From NCBI RefSeq assembly GCF_014681765.1, contig NZ_CP061498.1, positions 1,550,001-1,614,000 of the forward strand: a stretch of 64,000 bases of DNA, given 5' to 3'. The DNA comes from Roseicitreum antarcticum. GTDB lineage: Bacteria > Pseudomonadota > Alphaproteobacteria > Rhodobacterales > Rhodobacteraceae. Every line of letters starts with the position of its first letter. The first letter of the stretch is position 1. This document shows positions 1-9,036 of this stretch, piece by piece. The notes beneath the pieces were generated by a model. The model had not been told where the DNA came from and did no database searches. It saw nothing but the letters and a program-made list of their open reading frames with translations. Both the position numbers and the translations under genes were made by a program.

Positions 1-1245
1 CATGTGGTTGGGCTTGCCCTCGAACCGGCAAATCGCCAGCATCTGGTCGATCAGGAACACCGGCTGGTAATTGGCATAGACGTTGTCGATCTGCGGATAT
101 TTGTGCTGAAGCAGGTAGATAAGCGCCTCTTCATTCAGAGGCATGCCCCGCTTGCGCGCCACGAGGGCAAAGATTTTCAGGAAATCCGTCTGCCCCGGCC
201 CGTCAATCTTGATCTTGTAGAAAATCCGCCGCAACGCTGCCTGATCGAAGATTGTATTGGGGTGGAAGTTGGTCGAAAAGATCACCAGCGTATCAAAGGG
301 CACCACGAATTTCTCGCCCGATTGCAGGGTCAGGATGTCGTAATTCATCTCCAGTGGGACGATCCAGCGGTTCACCAACGCCTGGGGGGCTTCGTCCTGC
401 CGACCCAGATCATCGACGATGAACACACCCCCCGTCGCCTTGAACTGCAATGGCGCTTGATAGGTGCGCGACACCGGGTTGTAGGTCAGGTCCAGCATGG
501 CCAGCGACAACTCGCCCCCCGTGACCACAGTGGGCCGTTCGCAGAGCACATAGCGCCCGTCGAAACGGTTGCCGCGTTGGCGCAGCATCAAGGGGTTGTC
601 GACAGAGACCTCGGCCTTGGAATGCACAATGGGATCGTAGACGCTGATGACCTGCCCCGCGTGCAGCACCGCGCGCGGCACATAGATTCGGTCGCCCAGC
701 GCCGCCCTGATCCCGTTCGAGATCGAGGACTTGCCGTTGCCCGGCGGACCATAAAGCAGGATCGACCGTCCCGACGACACCGCAGGCCCCAGATGGTTCA
801 ACAGGTCAGGCGGCAAGATCAGATCGCCCATTGCCGCCAGCAACTGATCGCGCCCGATGTGAATATTGCGGATGGATTGCAGCTTGACCTGTTCGGCATA
901 GACGTCCAGCGGGACGGGCAGCGCACCGTAATATTCCGACTGGCCCAACGCCTCCAGCGCGCGTTTGCGCCCGGCCTCGGTCAGTTGGACGGCGGCGGCC
1001 TTCGTCGCCCCGGCGCCCAGCGTGGCCAGCATCTCGACCAGCGATTCCGCGCGGCACTGGTCGATCAACTCTTGCGTCAGCGTCACCGGCAGGCACAGCG
1101 CCCGCGCGATATCCGCAAATTCGGTGACCGAAAGACGGAACATCGTCTTGATCAGCATATCGCGCATCAAGACATGGGATAGCCCGGTATCTTCCAGCGT
1201 GCGCGGCACGGCGGGGGGCGGAATCTGTCGGGTTTCTTCAGCCAT
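1..1245 (-). CDS. AAA+ ATPase at the end of the Tad locus (3' end cut by window edge)
   Basis: The frame is open from an ATG at 1245 to the left edge, giving 415 codons without a stop. Residues 1-130 form an N-terminal region without a motif I recognise. A P-loop GPPGNGKSS lies near 166-174, a Walker B FIVDD near 275-279 and a sensor-1 like FSTN near 323-326, followed by LRRIF near 338, which may hold arginine fingers. This is an AAA+ protein of the MoxR/ATPase-chaperone type. It follows the pilus genes on the same strand, 145 bp after cpaA, so a role in pilus assembly or regulation is an inference. It is not the CpaF motor, which is present separately. I am sure of the ATPase class and unsure of the function. 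Confidence 0.85.
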   Translation of the reverse strand, partial: MAEETRQIPPPAVPRTLEDTGLSHVLMRDMLIKTMFRLSVTEFADIARALCLPVTLTQELIDQCRAESLVEMLATLGAGATKAAAVQLTEAGRKRALEALGQSEYYGALPVPLDVYAEQVKLQSIRNIHIGRDQLLAAMGDLILPPDLLNHLGPAVSSGRSILLYGPPGNGKSSISNGIRAALGDRIYVPRAVLHAGQVISVYDPIVHSKAEVSVDNPLMLRQRGNRFDGRYVLCERPTVVTGGELSLAMLDLTYNPVSRTYQAPLQFKATGGVFIVDDLGRQDEAPQALVNRWIVPLEMNYDILTLQSGEKFVVPFDTLVIFSTNFHPNTIFDQAALRRIFYKIKIDGPGQTDFLKIFALVARKRGMPLNEEALIYLLQHKYPQIDNVYANYQPVFLIDQMLAICRFEGKPNHM

Positions 1246-1390
1246 TCTGACACGAACCTTCAGCTAGAGCATGCCGCGCCAAAGGCGGAACCGGTTTTGT
1301 GCGTCCCGGACATGCGAAAACAAGACCTCAAGGAATGTCGCGTGACCACGGTTGAACGCGCCCTCCCCGGAATGGGGACCGCCACGCCCG

Positions 1391-1888
1391 TCACACGCCA
1401 TAGACCGCCGCCAGCGCCATGTAAAACGCCAGCGCCGGACCCAGCGCCAGACCCATGGGAAACTCCCGCCGCTCCCAAGACGCCCAGGTGGGCGCGGCAG
1501 CACGCACAGCCGGGATGCGGCGGACCACGCGATGCGCCACCAAACTGGCAATGATGACCGCAGCAAGCATGGGCAGGAACAACGACAGATCGCCAATCAT
1601 GATGAAGGGTGCCATGGCAGCGGCGAATTTCGCATCCCCCGCGCCCACCAGCCCGGTAAGCGTCATCAAGAAGCCGATCGCCAGCACCACCGCCAGATGC
1701 ACCCCGCCCCAGGCCCAAAGGCTCAGCGGCAGCACGAACGGGCCGATGGCGACGTACAACAGCAGCAGCGCCATCACCGCCTTGTTGGGGATGCGCATGA
1801 ACTTCATGTCGCTCCAGGCCACCCACAGCCCGATCAGGACGACCCCGGGCAGCATCCATGCCGCCGCCGCTGCGGGGAAATACATCAT
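1391..1888 (-). CDS. cpaA: Prepilin peptidase CpaA/TadV (A24 family)
   Basis: This 165-residue membrane aspartyl protease should cleave the leader of the Flp pilin on the cytoplasmic face of the inner membrane. The two catalytic aspartates are visible: one in WSDMKFMRIPNK near residue 27 and one in the GxGD motif GAGDAKF near residue 90. About five hydrophobic segments fill the rest. Its length fits the short CpaA/TadV form, which lacks the N-methylase domain of PilD. The start overlaps the stop of the upstream TPR gene by four bases, so the two are translationally coupled. Confidence 0.92.
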   Translation of the reverse strand: MMYFPAAAAAWMLPGVVLIGLWVAWSDMKFMRIPNKAVMALLLLYVAIGPFVLPLSLWAWGGVHLAVVLAIGFLMTLTGLVGAGDAKFAAAMAPFIMIGDLSLFLPMLAAVIIASLVAHRVVRRIPAVRAAAPTWASWERREFPMGLALGPALAFYMALAAVYGV

Positions 1889-2745
1889 CCCGTCCGGACG
1901 TTGGCTTCAAGCGCGCGCAGCGCCCGTACGGCGGGTTCAAAATGCTGCGGATGTGCGTCAATCGCCTCTTGCAGCAGGCCGCGGCCCACGTTCACATCAC
2001 CCTGACGGATCGCGGCGATGGCCATGGTGTGCAACAATTGCGCGCGCTCCGTCTGGGTCATGTCGACCAGGGGCAATTGGTACTGGCGCTGCGCGGCGCG
2101 GGCCAGCACCATGTTGTTCTTCGCGGTGAACAGGTTGGGGTCGTATTGCAGCGCCTGCACGAACAGCCGTTCGGCGTCGCGGGCATCGCCGCGCGTCAGC
2201 TTGGAATAGCCCCAGTTGTTGTAGACGCTGCCCGGACGCGTCGTCAGCCCCGATGCGATTTCATAGAAGCTGTCGGCCTTGGCCCATTCCTGGTTGCCGT
2301 CGGCCACCATCGCTTCCAGCCGATACCTCTCATAAGTCTCGTGCGTGGGGGGGATCTGGTCCAGCGTTGCTTCGGCTTCGGCCCATTTGTTGTCACGGAT
2401 CAGGGCCTCGGCCAAGGCGACGCGGTCGTCATGTACGCTGCCCGGCATCGCCACCACGCGGTTCCACACAGGGACTGCTGCGCTGGCGCGATTGGCGCGG
2501 ATCAGCGACTTGGCCAGCCCGCGGTGCAGTTCGATCCGGTCCGGTGTTTGCACAATCGCAGCCTCGAAGAAGCTGATCGCTTCCAGCGGGTCGGCGGCGG
2601 ACATCATGATTTCGGTCATATTCGTCTGATCGACCAGCGCAATCGCATCCGACTGGCGGCTGGCTTCGGCGCCGATACGGTCACCGCATGCCGATACCGT
2701 AAAGATGCCGCTGATGAACAGCGGCACAACGATCCATTGGCGCAT
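1885..2745 (-). CDS. tadD: TadD-like TPR lipoprotein
   Basis: The protein is a tetratricopeptide-repeat lipoprotein of 286 residues and probably acts as a periplasmic or outer-membrane assembly factor of the Tad pilus. The signal peptide ends in the lipobox VSAC with the acylated cysteine at residue 20. TPR helices follow over most of the chain (for example the motif NNWGYSKLTRGDARDAERLF). I chose the ATG at 2745 because AAGGGA sits six bases before it. A GTG at 2769 overlaps the previous stop and would put eight polar residues before the signal peptide. A second TPR lipoprotein lies directly upstream. Confidence 0.85.
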   Translation of the reverse strand: MRQWIVVPLFISGIFTVSACGDRIGAEASRQSDAIALVDQTNMTEIMMSAADPLEAISFFEAAIVQTPDRIELHRGLAKSLIRANRASAAVPVWNRVVAMPGSVHDDRVALAEALIRDNKWAEAEATLDQIPPTHETYERYRLEAMVADGNQEWAKADSFYEIASGLTTRPGSVYNNWGYSKLTRGDARDAERLFVQALQYDPNLFTAKNNMVLARAAQRQYQLPLVDMTQTERAQLLHTMAIAAIRQGDVNVGRGLLQEAIDAHPQHFEPAVRALRALEANVRTG

Positions 2746-2765
2746 TTTGCGTCCCTTACTGCTCG

Positions 2766-3332
2766 TCACAACGGTGCTGACAAGAGCAGGTATCGCCCGC
2801 TTCCACGCCGCACCAAGGATAGATTATTTGCCTCAGTTTCAGCATAGCCCGGATTTTCGGATTTTGCGATAGCAAGTCGCAGATTTTCGCGGATTTCATC
2901 CGATCTGCCACTATCCAGCGCGAAAGCCGTCTGGAAAACGCGCCGCGCCTCGCCCCATTCGCGCTGTTCCATCAGCACCACGCCCAGATTGTTCAGCGCG
3001 GGCACAAAGGTCTGGTCACGGTCCAGCGCGCGGCGCAGCATCTGTTCCGCCTGCCCCACCCGGCCCAGCCGCAAATTGGCAGAGCCGATGGCCGACAGCA
3101 CATCCACCGTCGCGCCTTGTTCCGCCGTGGCGCGGTAATAGGCCCGCAGCGCCAGCTCATACTCGCCCGCCGCCATCAGCCTGTGACCGATCACCAGCCC
3201 ATCTGCCGTATCCGCCACAACGGGCACATCGCGCGACAGCGCGGGGGCCTGCAACCCATCCGCCAGCCGCCGGTCAGACGCGCAGCCCGCCAGAACACAG
3301 ATCGCCAGAAAAGCCGCCAGCAAGGGTTTCAT
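2766..3332 (-). CDS. TPR lipoprotein of the Tad locus
   Basis: This 188-residue protein starts with a clear lipoprotein signal, lipobox LAGC with the cysteine at residue 17, and then carries two to three TPR units between residues 50 and 150. The ATG overlaps the tadC stop by one base and its stop lies just inside the next TPR gene, so it belongs to the pilus operon. Rhodobacterales Tad loci often carry two TadD-type proteins in tandem. Which of the pair is the true TadD equivalent cannot be told from the sequence. Confidence 0.85.
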   Translation of the reverse strand: MKPLLAAFLAICVLAGCASDRRLADGLQAPALSRDVPVVADTADGLVIGHRLMAAGEYELALRAYYRATAEQGATVDVLSAIGSANLRLGRVGQAEQMLRRALDRDQTFVPALNNLGVVLMEQREWGEARRVFQTAFALDSGRSDEIRENLRLAIAKSENPGYAETEANNLSLVRRGSGRYLLLSAPL

Positions 3333-4327
3333 CAGCCACCGAAATTCGCCGAGTCCAACAACGTGACAATCCCATAGACCGAAGGCCCGATCAGGATGAT
3401 CAGCAATGGCGGCACCGTGAACATCATCGTGCCCAGCGTCAACTTGGTCGGCAGCACATTCGCCTTTTCTTCGGCCAGCATCACCCGTTTGTCACGCATC
3501 TCGGCGGCATAGACGCGCAGCGCGTCGCCGATCGAGGTGCCGAAGCTGGCCGATTGCACCACCACCGTCACGAAGGAATTGATGTCGGGCAGGCCGCAGC
3601 GATCGCCGAAATCCTTCAGAACGGCTGCGCGTTCCTTGCCCGCGCGCACCTCCTGGCTGATCGTCTCGAATTCTTCGCCCAGCGCGGGATAACTTGCCTT
3701 GATCTCGGACCCCACACGGCGGATCGACTGGTCCAGCGATTGCCCGGCTTCCACACAGATCAACAGCATGTCCAGCGCATCCGGAAAGCCCTGCGTGATC
3801 TCTTCCTGACGCGCGGTGCGGCGCTTGTTCACCCAATATTTCGGAAAATAATAGCCCAGCAACCCGGGCGTCAGCGTGAAAGCCGCCATGGTCAAGGGCG
3901 TCTGCGCGGCGCGGTCCGACAGCAGCAGCGTATAGACCAGTCCCAGAAAAATCCCGCCGATCCCCAGGATGAACTGAAGCGCGTGAAAGTCGCGCACCGC
4001 GTTCTTGCCGTGATAGCCCGCCTGCACCATGATGCGCCGTGCATCGCTCAGCTCAGCCTCATTCGCGGGCTCCAGAAACCGGGCGTATTTATCCAGTTTG
4101 TTGTCAGCCTGGCTGCCACGGCGACGCATGTTCTTTTCAGGGTCGCGCCCCTTGTTGCGCACCGTCTGCTGGAATTTCTCCATCGGGTCACGGCGCTGTC
4201 GCGTCATCATGACAAAAGCCACCACGATCAGTGCCAGCCCCAGCACCCCGGCAACCGCCACGAGCGCCAGCGCATTCTCCGTCGCAAAGTTCAACATCAC
4301 AGCCGCCACTTGTCTGGAAACAAACAT
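3332..4327 (-). CDS. tadC: Tad inner-membrane platform protein TadC
   Basis: This is a type II secretion F-family protein (331 residues) that forms the inner-membrane platform on which the CpaF motor works. There is an N-terminal hydrophobic segment near 15-40, a basic cytoplasmic stretch, a pair of segments near 130-170, the T2SSF core (ESGQSLD-type region CVEAGQSLDQSIRRVG) near 195, and a C-terminal anchor. AAGGGGG lies eight bases before the ATG at 4327. It sits 18 bp after tadB, in the usual tadB-tadC order. Confidence 0.93.
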   Translation of the reverse strand: MFVSRQVAAVMLNFATENALALVAVAGVLGLALIVVAFVMMTRQRRDPMEKFQQTVRNKGRDPEKNMRRRGSQADNKLDKYARFLEPANEAELSDARRIMVQAGYHGKNAVRDFHALQFILGIGGIFLGLVYTLLLSDRAAQTPLTMAAFTLTPGLLGYYFPKYWVNKRRTARQEEITQGFPDALDMLLICVEAGQSLDQSIRRVGSEIKASYPALGEEFETISQEVRAGKERAAVLKDFGDRCGLPDINSFVTVVVQSASFGTSIGDALRVYAAEMRDKRVMLAEEKANVLPTKLTLGTMMFTVPPLLIILIGPSVYGIVTLLDSANFGG

Positions 4328-4345
4328 GAATACCGCCCCCTTGGG

Positions 4346-5314
4346 TCAGACTTTGATATTGACCATCTTGCGCATGTACAAAACGTTGATGACCAGGAAC
4401 GCGGCAACCACCAGCGCGGTGGGAATGAACAGCGCGGTTTCCTTCACCTCGTCATAATAGTTTGGCTCGATGACGCTGATCGCGATCATCGCGACGATGG
4501 GAAAGGCCGACAAAAACATGCCGGACCATTTCGCCTCGGACGTGATGGCGCGCACGCGGCGGAACAGCTTGAAGCGCGCGCGGATCACCTTCGACAACCC
4601 GTCCAGAATTTCAGCCAGGTTGCCGCCTGATGTCTGCTGGATCGACACGGCGACGGCAAAGAACCGCAGATCGGGCATGCCCACGCGGTCGGCGAATTCC
4701 TGCAAGACCTCGCCGAGGTCGCGGCCATAGTTCGCCTCGTCCGAGATCAGGCCAAATTCTGTGCCCAGCGGGTCGGGCACCTCGCGCGCGGCCATGGCCA
4801 ATGCGGCGTTGAACGGATGGCCCACCCGCAGGCTGCGCACGATCAGGTCGATCGCGTCGGGCAGTTGTTCCTCGATCATCGACAGGCGCTTCTTGGCCTT
4901 GTTGCTGACCCAGAAGAACACGCCACCCACACCCATCGTGGCCGACACCAGCACGCGCACGCCCATCGGCGCCGCAGTCAGCAGGCTCAGCGCGCCGAAG
5001 GCCACCACGCTCAGGCCTACCATCACCCCCACCAGCATCGCGGGCGAGAAAGCGATATTGGCCTTGCGCGCCCGTTCGGCCAGCAGCGAATATAGCGGGA
5101 TGCCATTGGTCAGCACATGCTGGTTCATCTCGCGGCGCAGCTGTTCCAAGACCTCATTGTTGGTCTTGCCTTCCTCGATCATGCTCAGACGACGGTTCAT
5201 CCGGTTGCCCAACCGGATCGCCTTACCAAAGAACAGAAGGTAGATGCCTTCGACCAGCATCAAGACGCCCACGAAAATCGCGACATAGACAAACGGGCTT
5301 AGCGACAATTCCAT
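4346..5314 (-). CDS. tadB: Tad inner-membrane platform protein TadB
   Basis: The 322-residue protein is the second T2SSF-family platform component, paired with TadC. It has an N-terminal segment near 7-30, two central segments near 90-135, the F-domain core with the motif SLRVGHPFNAAL near 165 and QQTSGGNLAEIL near 230, and two C-terminal segments. The start is three bases after the cpaF stop, which suggests translational coupling with the motor ATPase. Confidence 0.93.
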   Translation of the reverse strand: MELSLSPFVYVAIFVGVLMLVEGIYLLFFGKAIRLGNRMNRRLSMIEEGKTNNEVLEQLRREMNQHVLTNGIPLYSLLAERARKANIAFSPAMLVGVMVGLSVVAFGALSLLTAAPMGVRVLVSATMGVGGVFFWVSNKAKKRLSMIEEQLPDAIDLIVRSLRVGHPFNAALAMAAREVPDPLGTEFGLISDEANYGRDLGEVLQEFADRVGMPDLRFFAVAVSIQQTSGGNLAEILDGLSKVIRARFKLFRRVRAITSEAKWSGMFLSAFPIVAMIAISVIEPNYYDEVKETALFIPTALVVAAFLVINVLYMRKMVNIKV

Positions 5315-5317
5315 GGT

Positions 5318-6784
5318 TTATTCCCCTTTCACCGGCTCATAGATGCTGGCCGGCAGGTCATAGCCCCACCGTTTGAAGCGGTCTGCATAATGCGAGCGCA
5401 GGCCCGTGCCGGTGAAATGCCCCAGGATCTTGCCATTAGGCTCCATCCCCGTGCGCTCGAAGCGGAAAACCTCTTGCAGGGTGATGACCTCGCCCTCCAT
5501 GCCCGTCACTTCGGTGATCGACAGCATGCGCCGCGTCCCGTCTTGCAGGCGTGTCACCTGCACGATCAGGTTGACGGCGGCGCCGATCTGACTGCGCACT
5601 GCCTTCAGGGGCATGTCGATCCCGGCCATCGCCACCATGTTTTCCAACCGGCTGATCCCGTCGCGGGCCGAGTTTGCGTGGATCGTCGTCATCGACCCGT
5701 CATGCCCGGTGTTCATGGCCTGAAGCATGTCGATCACTTCCTCGCCCCGCGTCTCGCCCACGATGATCCGGTCGGGGCGCATCCGAAGCGCGTTGCGCAG
5801 ACAGTCGCGTTGCGTGACCGCGCCTTTGCCTTCGATGTTGGGCGGACGGCTTTCCATCCGGCCAACATGCACCTGCTGCAACTGCAATTCCGCCGTATCC
5901 TCGATCGTCAGGATGCGTTCGGAATTGTCGATGAAGCTCGACAGCGCGTTCAGCGTCGTGGTTTTCCCCGACCCGGTGCCGCCCGACACGATGACGTTCA
6001 GCCGCGTCGCAACTGCGGCTTCAAGGTACATCGCCATTTCTTCCGAAAACGCGCCGAACCGGGTCAGGTCGTCGATGCCCAGCTTTTCCTTCTTGAATTT
6101 CCGGATCGACACCAGACTGCCATCGACAGCCACCGGCGGCACCATCGCGTTGAAGCGTGACCCGTCCGCCAGCCGCGCATCGACATAGGGGTTGGATTCG
6201 TCCACCCGACGCCCCACCGCCGACACGATCTTGTCGATGATCCGCATCAGGTGCTTTTCATCGCGGAAGGTCACATCCGACAGTTCAAGCTTGCCGTTGC
6301 GCTCCACGAACACCCGTTTCGGCCCGTTCACCAGAATATCGTTGACCGTATCGTCCTTCAGCAAAGGTTCCAGCGGGCCCAGACCCATCACCTCGAAATA
6401 CAGTTCCTGATTCAGCGTCAGCCGCTCATCGGTGTTGAGCACGAAGTTCATCTCACCCAGCGCTTCCGCGACGATGGCGGAGATTTCGGACTTCAGATCC
6501 GCCTCGCTGGCGGTGTCGATCGCGGCAAGGTTCAGGTTTTCCAGCAGGCGTTTGTGCAGCTCGCTCTTGATCTCGTTCAGCCGCAGCTTGCGCCGCTTGT
6601 CTTTTTCTTGCGCAGGGGTGTCCGTCGTCGTGGCGTCCTGGGCGGCGCGGGCGCGCAGCTTGCCGACCGGGGCGCGGGCTGCCTGCACCGCCATCGCCGA
6701 TGCCGTAGCGTCCGGCACGCGCGCCGCATCCCCCGCCGAAGGCAGGTGGGGCTGAATGCTCGGTTTTCTGTATCTGGCAAACAT
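5318..6784 (-). CDS. cpaF: Tad motor ATPase CpaF/TadA
   Basis: This secretion ATPase of the VirB11/GspE superfamily powers Flp pilus extension, and in Tad systems probably retraction too. A basic, poorly conserved N-terminal tail (first 110 residues) precedes the ATPase core. The Walker A GGTGSGKTT is near residue 268, followed by an aspartate-box region (LTIEDTAELQL), a Walker B region (RPDRIIVGETRG) and the histidine-box stretch GHDGSMTTIHANSA. The length is about 488 residues, normal for CpaF. The start is uncertain: I prefer the ATG at 6784, but a GTG lies nine bases upstream at 6793. Confidence 0.95.
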   Translation of the reverse strand: MFARYRKPSIQPHLPSAGDAARVPDATASAMAVQAARAPVGKLRARAAQDATTTDTPAQEKDKRRKLRLNEIKSELHKRLLENLNLAAIDTASEADLKSEISAIVAEALGEMNFVLNTDERLTLNQELYFEVMGLGPLEPLLKDDTVNDILVNGPKRVFVERNGKLELSDVTFRDEKHLMRIIDKIVSAVGRRVDESNPYVDARLADGSRFNAMVPPVAVDGSLVSIRKFKKEKLGIDDLTRFGAFSEEMAMYLEAAVATRLNVIVSGGTGSGKTTTLNALSSFIDNSERILTIEDTAELQLQQVHVGRMESRPPNIEGKGAVTQRDCLRNALRMRPDRIIVGETRGEEVIDMLQAMNTGHDGSMTTIHANSARDGISRLENMVAMAGIDMPLKAVRSQIGAAVNLIVQVTRLQDGTRRMLSITEVTGMEGEVITLQEVFRFERTGMEPNGKILGHFTGTGLRSHYADRFKRWGYDLPASIYEPVKGE

Positions 6785-6844
6785 GGGGATCACTTTCAGA
6801 CATTGCGGACAGGCAGATTTAACAGCACGGCGGATGGGCAGCCG

Positions 6845-8083
6845 CTAGGAACCAGCGGCCTCGGCGGCGCGGTCAAGGTCATACAACTGCTCTGCCAGTT
6901 TGCGGATTTCCTTGTGAACCGGGTTCTTGGGCGCGAAATTGGCCAGCAAAAGCCCGTGGTCATTCGATTCCGACACTTGCGCCAAACCATCGGGGATCAT
7001 CAGTTGAAAGCTGATGTCCAGACTTTCGGCCATGCGCTTGGCGCGCGACTTGCCCGCCAGATCGGTGAATTTGGGCGCGCGGTTCAGCACGAAACGCAGC
7101 TTTTCCGTCGACAGGTCTTCCGCGCTCAGCGCGCGGATCAGCCGCAACGTGTTCTGCGCTGAACGCATGTCCAGCAGCAGCAGCGCGAAATAGACATCGG
7201 CGGCATTCAGCACTGCCTCGGTCCACTGAACCACCACGCCCGGCATATCAATGATGACGTAGTCAAAATGGCTGCGTGCCATCGCGATCAGCGACGCCAC
7301 GTCCTCGACCGACAAGATGTCGAACGGCAACATATCCGCAGGCGCTGTCAGCACCTTCATGCGGTCCTGACAGGGTTGCAGCGCATGGGTGAAGGCCTCA
7401 CCATCCATGTCGCTCAGGTTCGACAGCAGTTCATACACCCGTTCGGTGCGCGGCATGTCCAGATAGGTCGAGACCGAGCCACGTTGCAGGTCCAGATCCA
7501 GCAGGCAAACGCTGCGCGCATCATCTTTCGAGATCTGCGCCAACGTTCCGGCCAGGTTCACTGCAAAGGTACTGCCCCCCGCCCCGCCGGCCATCGACTG
7601 CACCGCCAGCACTGCGCCGCGCTTGCCGCCACCCGATGTGACAGCGGCCCCCGGGGCCACGGCCAAGGGGGGCTGGCGCAGGCGCTCCAGTACATCGCGC
7701 AACGCATCTTCAGGCAACGGATAGGGCAGGAAATCATCCGCGCCCAGCCGCAACAACTGGTGCAGCAGGATCGGGCTCAGCTCTTCGGCCACCAACAGCA
7801 CCCGGATGTCCTTTTCTCGGGCGCGCTTGATAAGGCGACGGATCAGCGTCAGATGTGCCTCGTCTTCCTCGTCCATGACCACGGCCAGGAATTCCAGCGC
7901 TGCCGCGTCGGGCTGCTCCAGAAAGGTCAGCGCGGCCTGAAACGACAGGTCGCCCCAGGCATCGCCCAGCACGACTTCCATGTCTTCGATCAACAGTTCA
8001 AACTTGCCGATGTCGCGCGATACGGTGCAGGCGCGGAACTCCGGCGCCTCTTCGTGAACTTTCGCGATACTCGCCATTGCCAT
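6845..8083 (-). CDS. cpaE: Pilus localisation ATPase CpaE/TadZ
   Basis: CpaE is a MinD/ParA-superfamily protein that positions the Tad machine, often at the pole. Residues 20-135 look like a receiver-like domain without the usual phosphate-accepting context. The ATPase domain begins near 155 with a deviant Walker A, GGAGGST, lacking the first-position lysine that ParA proteins have; this is common in TadZ. A Walker B-like DYVIIDMPG follows near 275. It is 412 residues and sits directly before cpaF. Confidence 0.92.
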   Translation of the reverse strand: MAMASIAKVHEEAPEFRACTVSRDIGKFELLIEDMEVVLGDAWGDLSFQAALTFLEQPDAAALEFLAVVMDEEDEAHLTLIRRLIKRAREKDIRVLLVAEELSPILLHQLLRLGADDFLPYPLPEDALRDVLERLRQPPLAVAPGAAVTSGGGKRGAVLAVQSMAGGAGGSTFAVNLAGTLAQISKDDARSVCLLDLDLQRGSVSTYLDMPRTERVYELLSNLSDMDGEAFTHALQPCQDRMKVLTAPADMLPFDILSVEDVASLIAMARSHFDYVIIDMPGVVVQWTEAVLNAADVYFALLLLDMRSAQNTLRLIRALSAEDLSTEKLRFVLNRAPKFTDLAGKSRAKRMAESLDISFQLMIPDGLAQVSESNDHGLLLANFAPKNPVHKEIRKLAEQLYDLDRAAEAAGS

Positions 8084-8348
8084 GCGCCCCTATACCCAAC
8101 AGCCATGACGCAGATCGCATGACCGGGAAATCCTGAAACGGCGGCCCGCCAATCTGGCGCGGGGTACCGTATTGACTTCGATCTAAGGAACAATCTGGGC
8201 AAGAATTGGGCCGTTTCCCGCGCAAGATAAGACAATGATGTCCCATCGCCGTGCGCCGGACCTGCCGCCATGCAGCTTTGCCCCGAAGGCGCGGGGGCAA
8301 GAACGTCTTATTCTGGGGGCAGGTCCGCCGATACCCGGCGTTGCGCGT

Positions 8349-8957
8349 TCACTCGCCGGGGGCGGCGCTGGCCACATATTGACGGAAGACGATCTGGGCA
8401 TATTCGCCGTTCATCACCGTGGGATGGCGCCGCATGAAGCCTGTCACCTCGGTCACCGTGCGGCGGTTGCGCCGCTCGCGCCCCTCGGTCACGATCAGGG
8501 GCCGGGTCTCGCCTTGCGACACCACGGCGTCGAGGCGGCTGCGGCTGATGCCCAGTTGCCCCAACACCCGCACCACGGCTTGCGCACGGCGCAGACCCAG
8601 TCCGTAATTGTACCCCGACGACCCCACAGCATCGGTATGACCGTAAACCGTAAAGCGCACTTCGGGGAACTGCCGCATCCAGCCCGCCTGCCGCGCCAGA
8701 ACCGCCCGCGCCTCGGCATCGGGGGTGGCGCTGTCAAAGGCAAAGGTGATCGTGCTGGGCACTTCATCCTCGAACCGGCGCAACAGGGTGCTTTGCGCCT
8801 GAATCTGACCAGTCTGGACCAGATGGTTGTTCATCGTGGGGTTGCCGAAGGTCCCGTCATCGAGATCCGACCCAGCCTCGCGCCCGCCCTGCGGACCGCA
8901 GGCCTGCAACATTGCGGCACCTGATGTGACCAGAAAAACCCGCCGAGAAACCATCAT
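8349..8957 (-). CDS. OmpA-family lipoprotein of the Tad locus
   Basis: A lipoprotein with a C-terminal peptidoglycan-binding OmpA domain. I place the start at the ATG pair 8957/8954 because the signal peptide and lipobox (LQAC) follow at once; the longer frame from 9068 would overlap cpaC by 32 bases and put 37 unlikely residues ahead of it. The OmpA domain (roughly residues 80-190) carries the Pal-like motif GHTDAVGS and RRAQAV. It lies between the secretin and cpaE, the place where other Tad loci have cpaD/rcpB. A role in anchoring the secretin to the cell wall is inference. Confidence 0.88.
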   Translation of the reverse strand: MMVSRRVFLVTSGAAMLQACGPQGGREAGSDLDDGTFGNPTMNNHLVQTGQIQAQSTLLRRFEDEVPSTITFAFDSATPDAEARAVLARQAGWMRQFPEVRFTVYGHTDAVGSSGYNYGLGLRRAQAVVRVLGQLGISRSRLDAVVSQGETRPLIVTEGRERRNRRTVTEVTGFMRRHPTVMNGEYAQIVFRQYVASAAPGE

Positions 8958-9036
8958 CGCCCGTCTCTTTCGCTCAAGGCCGGATTGCCCGGGGGTCAGC
9001 GGCCGGAACGCCACGGCCCCCGGCTCAATCGCCGTT

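Noticed and set aside
4-1182. Plus-strand 392-codon frame
   Set aside because: It is the shadow of the minus-strand AAA+ ATPase gene, has no family motif and shows the Arg/His/Gln-rich composition typical of antisense frames in GC-rich DNA.
8278-8300. Short hairpin after the OmpA-like lipoprotein gene
   Set aside because: Only a 7-bp stem with no U tract; not strong enough to call a terminator.
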